Part shown: in pieces, positions 1-4,875 of the stretch | How positions within the stretch are numbered: the first letter of the stretch is position 1 | Layout of the letters: each line of letters begins with the position of its first letter | From: Candidatus Woesearchaeota archaeon | GTDB taxonomy: Archaea > Nanobdellota > Nanobdellia > Woesearchaeales > GW2011-AR4 | Assembly (NCBI GenBank): GCA_016185815.1 | Contig: JACPMT010000030.1 | Span: 1 to 8,804 of the forward strand | Reading direction: 5' to 3' | Length of the DNA stretch: 8,804 nt | The notes under the pieces: model-generated | Seen by the model: the letters and a program-made list of their open reading frames with translations, nothing else | What the model was told of the DNA's origin: nothing | Database searches by the model: none | Translations under genes and position numbers: made by a program

Positions 1-762
1 TTCATTCTTGTTAAAGGTCCTGAATTATTAAGCAAATGGGTAGGTGAAAGCGAGAAGGCTGTAAGGGAAGTTTTCAAGAAAGCCAGGCAAGTAAGCCCGT
101 GCATTATATTTTTTGATGAAGTAGATGCTTTAGCTCCAAGAAGAGGATTAAGCTCTGACAGCCATGTAAGCGAAAGAGTTGTTAATCAGCTGCTGACAGA
201 GATTGACGGCTTGGAGGACTTGCACGATGTTGTTGTGATTGCAGCAACTAACAGGCCGGATATTGTAGACACTGCTTTATTGAGGCCAGGAAGGTTCGAC
301 AGGATGATTTTGACACCTATTCCGGATGATCAAACACGGCTTGAAATTTTCAAGGTTCATACTAAAGGAATGCCTATAAGCGTTGAGCAGCAGATAAAAA
401 AGAAAATGGTGGCAGCCAAAACAATAAACAAAAGCGGCTATGTGTCAACGGAAACAGAATATGAGAATACTGAAAATGACGACATAAAGTCAAGGGAAGA
501 TTTTTTAAAGTATCTTGCAAAGAAAACAGAGGGCTATGTTGGCGCTGACATTGAAGCAGTCTGCAGGGAAGCTGCAATTCTTGCCTTAAGGGAGGACATA
601 ACCTCCAGGGAAATACTCAAGAAGCACTTTGAGCTTGCGCTTCAGAAAGTAAGGCCAAGCGTGACAAAAGAAGTGGAGAAAGCTTATGAAGAATTGGTGG
701 AGCACTTTACCGCTACAAGGGCAAAGCAGATGCTTGACGAGAAGCCCGGATACATGGGTTAA
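1..762 (+). CDS. cdc48: Cdc48/VCP-like AAA+ ATPase, C-terminal part (5' end outside window)
   Basis: The frame is open from base 1, so only the last 253 residues of a longer protein are present; the Walker A segment lies upstream. Visible AAA+ parts are the pore-loop region LLSKWVGESEKAVREVF (residues 9-25), Walker B IIFFDEVDAL (about 35-44), sensor 1 AATN (about 81-84) and the arginine-finger segment LRPGRFDR (about 94-101). The C-terminal helical lid contains EGYVGADIEAVCREAA and ends in the family-typical KVRPSVT. These match the D2 ring of archaeal Cdc48/VAT, a cytosolic hexameric unfoldase that feeds proteins to the proteasome or dismantles complexes. Oddities are a charged, low-complexity insertion of about 40 residues (about 127-166) before the lid, and a C-terminus ending GYMG rather than the HbYX tail used for proteasome docking. 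The family call is secure; its partners are inferred. Confidence 0.93.
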   Translation, partial: FILVKGPELLSKWVGESEKAVREVFKKARQVSPCIIFFDEVDALAPRRGLSSDSHVSERVVNQLLTEIDGLEDLHDVVVIAATNRPDIVDTALLRPGRFDRMILTPIPDDQTRLEIFKVHTKGMPISVEQQIKKKMVAAKTINKSGYVSTETEYENTENDDIKSREDFLKYLAKKTEGYVGADIEAVCREAAILALREDITSREILKKHFELALQKVRPSVTKEVEKAYEELVEHFTATRAKQMLDEKPGYMG

Positions 763-804
763 CGGCGAAAAATTAATAAACATCAAAAATAAGTTTAATT
801 AAAA

Positions 805-1065
805 ATGGCGAAACTAAAAGGAACAAAAATAGGATTAACTCTAGGAATAATGCTTGCAGTTCTCTACACATTAAGGACAATTGTTCTTTTGCTGTTTCCA
901 GATTTTGTAGTTAACTGGGCAAACAAGATAATGTTTAATATGATTTCTATAAAAGCTCCTGCCATAACAATCGATGCTTTTGTTACTGGAGTTGTTGTTT
1001 TGTTTATTGCTGGATTTATATGGGGCATTGTTTTTTCAGCTGTGTATAACAAGGTTGTTAAATAA
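805..1065 (+). CDS. Small two-helix membrane protein, DUF5676-like
   Basis: This 86-residue protein has a short basic N-terminus (MAKLKGTK), a hydrophobic helix at about residues 9-30, a loop of about 25 residues and a second hydrophobic helix at about 57-80 ending in YNKVVK. It therefore looks like an integral membrane hairpin. The length, the two-helix plan and the C-terminal pattern GFIWGIVFSAVYNKV resemble small membrane proteins grouped as DUF5676, but that is recognition by eye and only moderate. No catalytic residues are visible and the function is unknown. The gene sits 42 bases after the Cdc48 stop and 41 bases before gatD on the same strand. A weak TATA-like stretch (about 772-780) lies some 28 bases before the ATG, and there is no Shine-Dalgarno sequence, so it may be a leaderless single gene. 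Confidence 0.75.
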   Translation: MAKLKGTKIGLTLGIMLAVLYTLRTIVLLLFPDFVVNWANKIMFNMISIKAPAITIDAFVTGVVVLFIAGFIWGIVFSAVYNKVVK

Positions 1066-1075
1066 TTTCCACAAG

Positions 1076-1084
1076 TTTTAAATA
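1076..1084 (+). promoter_or_regulatory. TATA box for gatD (leaderless transcript)
   Basis: TTTTAAATA is centred about 27 bases before the gatD ATG at 1107. At the usual archaeal spacing, transcription would start at or within a few bases of the start codon. No Shine-Dalgarno sequence precedes the ATG, which agrees with a leaderless mRNA for the gatD cluster. Confidence 0.6.
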
Positions 1085-1106
1085 AACTTATTCTAACTTT
1101 TATTTT

Positions 1107-2317
1107 ATGAAACCTGAGTATGGCGATGCTGTAAAAATTCATACAGACGAGCAAACTTATGAAGGCATTTTAATGCCAAGGCCTGAGATTTTTGAGAAAG
1201 ACCATACTATAATCAAATTGGATAATGGGTACAATATTGGAATTGACAACAACAAAATCAGGAAAATAGATGTTGTCAGGAAATACCAGCCGAAAAAGGA
1301 GGAAAAAATCAAATTACATTATAAAAAAGGATTGCCAACAGTCTCAATCCTGTCATTTGGCGGCACTATTTCCTCAAGGGTTGACTACAAGACAGGCGGA
1401 GTTTATGCTGACTACACAGCAGAGGACTTTGTTGAGATGCTGCCTGAGCTGAAGAATGCTGCAAACCTTAAGGCAGAGAAAGTCATGGGTATCATGAGCG
1501 AGGACATGTCTCCTCAAGAATGGAGCCTTATGGCAAAGCACATTGCAAAAGAGCTTAATGACAATGAAGTTAATGGTGTTGTTGTTACGCAAGGAACAGA
1601 CACTTTGCATTTTTCAACAGCAGCAATGTCATTTTTCCTTAGAAACTTGAACAAACCTGTTATTTTTACAGCTGCGCTGTTGTAACTTGCCTGCATGGAA
1701 CAAGCGATGACAGCTATTGCATATTAAACAGAGGCACAAAAGTAAGGAAAATGCACGCAAGCAGAAGAGACGCTTTCAGGCCAGTAAATGAGCTGCCTCT
1801 TGCAAAAGTATATGAAAATGGAAATATCGATATTCTAAATAACAATTATAAAAAAAGAAATAACGATAAAGTCGTTGTCGATGACAAGTTTGAGCACAAA
1901 ACTGCTTTGCTTTATGTTTATCCCGGAATGAATCCAGAAATTCTTGACTATTACCGAAAGGAAAAGTATAAAGGAATTGTATTAGCTGCAACTGGCCTTG
2001 GGAATGTCTCAACGATGAGCCCAAAATATTCGCTTGTCAAAAAAATAAAGGAATTGACTGACAATGGAATTGCTGTAGTTATTGCTCCGCAGACAATTTA
2101 TGGAAGAGTTCACCCTTATGTTTATTCTCCCCTAAGAAAGCTCTCAATCGAATTAAACTGCATCTTTGCAGAAGACATGCTGCCTGAGACAGCTTACATA
2201 AAGCTTGGATGGGTATTGCCTCAAGCCCACAATATCGAAGAAATAAAGGAAATGATGCTAACTAATTATGCCGGAGAGATAAGTGAAAGGACTGATGAAA
2301 AGGCGTTTTTGTACTGA
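1107..2317 (+). pseudogene. gatD: Glu-tRNA(Gln) amidotransferase subunit D, broken by an internal frameshifting deletion
   Basis: GatD is the asparaginase-like subunit that frees ammonia from glutamine or asparagine for GatE. The first part (1107-1685, 192 residues) has the N-terminal barrel domain (about 1-60), SFGGTISSRVD with nucleophile candidate Thr87, and VVTQGTDTLHFS with the Thr164-Asp165 pair. It ends at a stop just after KPVIFT. Homology resumes in another frame at about 1673 with AVVTCLHGTSDDSYC, then KVRKMHASRRDAFRP holding the expected catalytic Lys, and runs to the TGA at 2315-2317. The family segment of about 30 residues normally between VIFT and this point (GAQRSSDRPSSDA-like) is absent. 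The two parts add up to about 30 residues less than the usual 430 or so. This is therefore a deletion of roughly 90 bases plus a frame change, not a single-base slip. It may be a real pseudogene, a minority allele or an assembly error. The stop overlaps the next ATG (TGATG). Confidence 0.88.
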
Positions 2318-2556
2318 TGACTCCAATCCAAGATTTGTTAAACAAAATCAAATGGGACAAGAGAGAGAATCCAGAGCAATATTCAATTTTTTATTTTGAC
2401 AGGATTTTGAAAAAATTAATAAAGATTCCTTACGCAAAGATTAAAAAACTAGAAGGCTCTTTCATGGTTCTAGACCATAAGGAAGAATCAAATATTCCAT
2501 TGCACAGGGTTAAGAAAGTAATGAAAAACAATGCTGTTGTCTGGGAAAGAAAATGA
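2317..2556 (+). CDS. DUF504 / MJ1316-domain protein
   Basis: This 79-residue protein matches the small archaeal DUF504 family (MJ1316 RNA cyclic-group end recognition domain). It opens with TPIQDLLNKIKWDKRENPEQY, has a central strand region ending in KIPYAKIKKLEGSFMVLD, and closes with the diagnostic IPLHRVKKVMKNNAVVWERK, equivalent to the family's IPxHRI...GxxxWxR ending. Comparative genomics has proposed that the domain recognises RNA ends in repair or processing; the biochemical role is not settled. The ATG shares one base with the gatD stop and the TGA overlaps the next ATG (ATGA), so it is translationally coupled in the gatD-gatE cluster. A link to tRNA metabolism is suggested only by this position. 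The family call is fairly sure and the function is not. Confidence 0.82.
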   Translation: MTPIQDLLNKIKWDKRENPEQYSIFYFDRILKKLIKIPYAKIKKLEGSFMVLDHKEESNIPLHRVKKVMKNNAVVWERK

Positions 2557-2795
2557 AAAATTATATAATTGGTACTGCAATGTTGATGGGCGCATTAAGC
2601 GGCGCAGTTTATGGTTATTGTTTTAACGAACAGTTTCCATATGCGACTAGGTACGTCCATGAACGATCCGGAATGGAAAATTCCTTCACAAAAAAGGTAA
2701 CTGGCGTTGCTGGAGGGGCAACTGGAGGAATGTTAGGGGCTACCGCAATGAGTATTTTGCTGGAACATTATCTAAAAAAACATTTAAAAAAATAG
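2553..2795 (+). CDS. Small glycine-rich membrane protein, function unknown
   Basis: This 80-residue protein is not one I recognise. It has a hydrophobic N-terminal helix at about residues 4-22 (IIGTAMLMGALSGAVYGYC), a polar stretch of about 25 residues with many aromatic and charged positions (FPYATRYVHERSGMENSF), and a second small-residue-rich segment at about 50-69 (VAGGATGGMLGATAMSILL) with GxxxG-type spacing suited to helix packing. The tail is strongly basic (HYLKKHLKK). It is probably an integral membrane hairpin with a cytosolic basic end; the first helix could also be a signal anchor. Its start lies within the ATGA overlap with the DUF504 gene, and the gatE ATG follows seven bases after its stop, so it is co-transcribed with gatDE. 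That overlap supports it as a real gene despite its size. Confidence 0.65.
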   Translation: MKNYIIGTAMLMGALSGAVYGYCFNEQFPYATRYVHERSGMENSFTKKVTGVAGGATGGMLGATAMSILLEHYLKKHLKK

Positions 2796-2802
2796 AATTA
2801 AT

Positions 2803-4245
2803 ATGGATAAACAACAAATCAATTACCAAGAACTCGGCTTTAAATGCGGTTTGGAAATCCACCAGCAGCTTGAAGGCAAAAAGCTGTTCTGCAACTGCCC
2901 TACTTTGAATTCTGGCAAAGAGCCTGACATAAAAATAGAAAGAAGACTAAAAGCAGTTGCAGGCGAAACAGGAGACATAGACATTGCAGCAGAGTTTGAG
3001 ATGCTGAAAAATAAAAAAATTACATATGAAGCCAATTCTGAAGATGTCTGTCTTGTAGAAACCGACGAGGAACCGCCGCATGAATTAAACAAACAAGCGC
3101 TTGAAGCAACAATTAAAGTTGCCCTGCTTCTCAATGCAAAAATCGTTGACGAAATCCAGGTTATGAGGAAAACAGTTGTTGACGGCAGCAATGTAAGCGG
3201 GTTCCAAAGGACTGCTTTGGTTGCAATGGACGGCTTTGTTGATTCTTCTCTTGGGAGAGTGAGTGTTCCAACGATCTGCCTGGAAGAGGAAGCTGCGCAG
3301 AAGCTGGGGCAGGGAAGGGATTTTGTGAGGTACAGGCTGGACAGGCTTGGAATCCCATTGATAGAGATAGCAACAAGCGCAGATATAGAAAGCCCTGAGC
3401 ATGCAAAAGAAGTTGCAGGCAATATTGGAATGGTTTTGAGGAGCGTTGAAAACGTAAAGAGGGGACTGGGAACAATAAGGCAGGATGTCAACATTTCAAT
3501 AGAGAAAGGGGCAAGAACAGAGGTAAAGGGCTTCCAGGACATGAGAAGCATACCCAAAGTTATAGAATATGAAGTTAAAAGGCAGCTTGATGCGATAAAG
3601 CAGGGAAACAATCTTGAAAAGGAAGTAAGGAAGGCAGAGCCTGATTTCACAACATCATTTTTGAGGCCATTGCCAGGCGCTGCCCGCCTATATCCCGAAA
3701 CGGATGTCCTGCCTGTCAGGATTGATAAAGGTTACATTGAAAAATTAAGGAATGAATTGCCAAAATTATTAAGAGAAAAAATAGACGAATTTGAGAAAAA
3801 ATACAACGTGACGAAAGAATTGGCCAAAGAATTGGCTGACAATGAAAATTTCAAGGCTTTAGCTGAAAAATTTGATAACATTGAGCCATCAATAATTGCA
3901 AACACCTTGATAAACATCCCAAAAGAAATAAAGTCACGGTTCGATATCGACTCTTCAAAATTAAAAAATGAGGATTTTGAAGAGGTGCTTGGCTACCTAA
4001 ATGAGGGAAAGATGGCAAAAGAGGCAATCATAGATTTATTAGTTAAAAAAATAAAAAATGAAAAAATTGACTTAAGCCATTTTGAAGCTGTTCCTGAAAA
4101 AGAGCTGGAAAAGGAAATCAAGAAAATAATTGGCGAAAAGCCCGGATTGAATGCAAGCGCGTACATGGGCATTATAATGGCAAAGCACAGGGGAAAGGTT
4201 GACGGGAAAAGAGTAATGGAGATTGTGAGGAGATTTCTAAAATAA
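2803..4245 (+). CDS. gatE: Glu-tRNA(Gln) amidotransferase subunit E, short form without the GAD insertion domain
   Basis: GatE phosphorylates the glutamyl group on Glu-tRNA(Gln) and amidates it with ammonia from GatD. The cradle domain is well preserved: GLEIHQQLEGKKLFCNCPT (residues 16-34), RRLKAVAGETGDID (47-60), DEEPPHELN (88-96), MRKTVVDGSNVSGFQRTALV (121-140), YRLDRLGIPLIEIATSADI (177-195) and GLGTIRQDVNISIEKGARTE (221-240). The IHQQ and GDID motifs are GatE-type rather than bacterial GatB. After EVRKAEPDFTTSFLRPLPGAARLYPETD (about 274-301) come the helical and YqeY-like tail domains, ending KHRGKVDGKRVMEIVRRFLK. At 480 residues it is about 140 shorter than usual GatE. The missing part is the AspRS-like (GAD) insertion, expected at about residues 270-280. 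The reading frame is intact, so this looks like a natural compact form. Confidence 0.95.
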   Translation: MDKQQINYQELGFKCGLEIHQQLEGKKLFCNCPTLNSGKEPDIKIERRLKAVAGETGDIDIAAEFEMLKNKKITYEANSEDVCLVETDEEPPHELNKQALEATIKVALLLNAKIVDEIQVMRKTVVDGSNVSGFQRTALVAMDGFVDSSLGRVSVPTICLEEEAAQKLGQGRDFVRYRLDRLGIPLIEIATSADIESPEHAKEVAGNIGMVLRSVENVKRGLGTIRQDVNISIEKGARTEVKGFQDMRSIPKVIEYEVKRQLDAIKQGNNLEKEVRKAEPDFTTSFLRPLPGAARLYPETDVLPVRIDKGYIEKLRNELPKLLREKIDEFEKKYNVTKELAKELADNENFKALAEKFDNIEPSIIANTLINIPKEIKSRFDIDSSKLKNEDFEEVLGYLNEGKMAKEAIIDLLVKKIKNEKIDLSHFEAVPEKELEKEIKKIIGEKPGLNASAYMGIIMAKHRGKVDGKRVMEIVRRFLK

Positions 4246-4269
4246 AAAACGCGCCGGGGAGGATTCGAA

Positions 4270-4300
4270 TTCGGGATGAAAGAGCATATACTCAATCATG
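4270..4300 (-). other. tRNA intron 2, T arm (between positions 53 and 54), 31 nt
   Basis: Exon 2 ends with the 5' T-stem strand GGGGG (4305-4301) and exon 3 begins with TTCGAAT at 4269. The bulge-helix-bulge has a perfect central helix, CGGG (4306-4303) with CCCG (4275-4272), and an inner helix, ATGA (4299-4296) with TCAT (4279-4276). The bulges are GGC (4302-4300) and AAT (4271-4269), each cut after its second base. GAG and CTC extend the hairpin around a TATATG loop. There is no outer helix, so it is a relaxed form of the motif. Confidence 0.87.
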
Positions 4301-4335
4301 CCCCCGGCCTAAGGGTTAGGAACCCTTCGCTCTAT

Positions 4336-4408
4336 TTGCACGAAGCAAAGCAGACAGATGGTGAGCGAGTTTCTCGCGAACCTCGCATTTCACTGCTCGC
4401 TAGCTTCT
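4336..4408 (-). other. tRNA intron 1, D loop (between positions 19 and 20), 73 nt
   Basis: Splicing after G4409 and before A4335 restores the D arm. The ends fold into a relaxed bulge-helix-bulge. The inner helix is GAAGC (4407-4403) with GCTTC (4346-4342). The central helix is GCTT (4414-4411) with GTGC (4341-4338), with one U-U mismatch and one G-U pair. The three-base bulges are GGA (4410-4408) and AAA (4337-4335), each cut after its second base. A boundary shift of one base (A4408 or A4335) gives the same mature tRNA. Inside the intron, GCGAG-AAA-CTCGC forms a tight hairpin, and AGCGAG (4401-4396) can alternatively pair with CTCGCT (4369-4364). No endonuclease ORF is present. Confidence 0.82.
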
Positions 4409-4450
4409 CCAAGCTGAGCTACCGGCGCATATAATCTGGTTATTAAATTG

Positions 4451-4460
4451 TATTTAAAAA
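4451..4460 (-). promoter_or_regulatory. TATA box of the tRNA-Arg gene
   Basis: On the - strand TTTTTAAATA occupies positions -32 to -23 relative to the first base of the mature tRNA (4428). This is the normal TATA window if transcription begins at G1 itself or a base or two before it, so the primary transcript would have little or no 5' leader. Confidence 0.6.
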
Positions 4461-4519
4461 CTTACTTCCGCTAGATTTATAAAATTCTCCAAGAATACTT
4501 GTTAATACCGCTAATAACC

Positions 4520-4528
4520 TTTATATAT
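4520..4528 (+). promoter_or_regulatory. TATA box of the ATP synthase operon
   Basis: TTTATATAT is a near-consensus archaeal TATA box. The expected transcription start is near 4549-4552, only a few bases before the ATG at 4557, and the whole box lies upstream of that ATG. This placement argues for 4557 rather than the upstream in-frame ATG at 4527, which overlaps the box. A second TATA-like stretch, TTTATAAAA at 4476-4484, is farther from any gene start. Confidence 0.68.
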
Positions 4529-4556
4529 GACCCTTATAGCGCGGTTTGGCACAAAA

Positions 4557-4874
4557 ATGGAAGCCGAAATATTAACAGAGATTAAAGACACTGAAAAAAA
4601 AGCAGACGAAACTCTGGAAAGGGCTAAGAGGGAAAGCGAAGCGATAGTGCAGGAAGCAATAAGGAATTCTTCAAGGCTGCTGGCTGCAAAGGAAGATGAA
4701 TTAAGAAAAGCACAGGAGAAAAGGATTACGGACTTCAGGGAGAAAACCAAGCTCATAAAGGAAGAAAAACTGGGGGAAGGCAAAACACTAGTAAAGCAGC
4801 TAAAGACAAAAGCAGAAAAAAATGTTGCAAAAGCTGCTGAATTTGTCATGAAAAGATTTGAGGAAATGATTTAA
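4557..4874 (+). CDS. atpH: A-type ATP synthase subunit H
   Basis: This 105-residue protein is almost wholly charged coiled coil (EAEILTEIKDTEKKADETL through KAEKNVAKAAEFVMKRFEEM) and matches archaeal subunit H (AhaH). That subunit pairs with subunit E to form the peripheral stalk holding the catalytic head against subunit I. I chose the ATG at 4557. An in-frame ATG at 4527 would add MTLIARFGTK, but those codons begin inside the TATA box, the added residues are not coiled coil, and the likely transcript starts near 4550. Translation therefore starts on a near-leaderless mRNA without a Shine-Dalgarno sequence. It is the first gene of the operon, and one base separates its stop from the subunit I ATG. 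Short coiled coils are weakly diagnostic, but the gene order H-I-K-E-C-F makes the call firm. Confidence 0.88.
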   Translation: MEAEILTEIKDTEKKADETLERAKRESEAIVQEAIRNSSRLLAAKEDELRKAQEKRITDFREKTKLIKEEKLGEGKTLVKQLKTKAEKNVAKAAEFVMKRFEEMI

Positions 4875-4875
4875 A

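Larger units (their letters stand above)
4250..4428 (-). tRNA. trnR-CCU: tRNA-Arg(CCU) with two non-canonical introns
   Basis: Reading the - strand, exons are 4428-4409, 4335-4301 and 4269-4250. Joined, they make a 75-nt cloverleaf: acceptor GCGCCGG/CCGGCGC, D stem GCTC/GAGC with loop AGCTTGGATA, G26, anticodon stem AAGGG/CCCTT with loop TTCCTAA (anticodon CCU at 4320-4318, reads AGG), variable loop AGGCC, T stem GGGGG/CCTCC with one G-U pair, loop TTCGAAT, and discriminator G at 4250. CCA is not encoded. Without removing both introns neither the D stem nor the T stem can form. Transcription probably ends in the T-run opposite 4249-4244, which overlaps the stop codon of convergent gatE. The anticodon loop is uninterrupted. 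A TATA box lies at 4460-4451. Confidence 0.93.

Noticed and set aside
1665..1690. Programmed ribosomal frameshift as an explanation for the split gatD
   Set aside because: No convincing slippery site is present and, more importantly, about 30 conserved residues are missing; a frameshift alone cannot restore them.
2823..3650. Open frame of 275 residues on the - strand opposite gatE
   Set aside because: It is rich in Ser and Leu with no recognisable motif, which is typical of the antisense of a conserved lysine- and glutamate-rich gene; gatE on the + strand is certain.
4265..4285. T arm formed locally with CCCGAA before TTCGAAT
   Set aside because: CCGAA cannot pair with CCTCC; only the upstream GGGGG can, which requires the 31-nt intron.
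4401..4428. An intron-free D arm using GAAGC right after GCTCAGCTTGGA
   Set aside because: It gives only a three-pair D stem and leaves about 70 extra bases before the anticodon stem; TAGAGCG just before AAGGG gives a perfect four-pair stem and G26.
4476..4484. TTTATAAAA as the main ATP synthase promoter
   Set aside because: It is about 73 bases upstream of the subunit H start, while a better box sits at 4520-4528; it is kept only as a possible secondary element.
4527..4556. Ten-residue upstream extension of subunit H
   Set aside because: These codons begin inside the TATA box, lie upstream of the predicted transcript start for most of their length, and do not continue the coiled coil.
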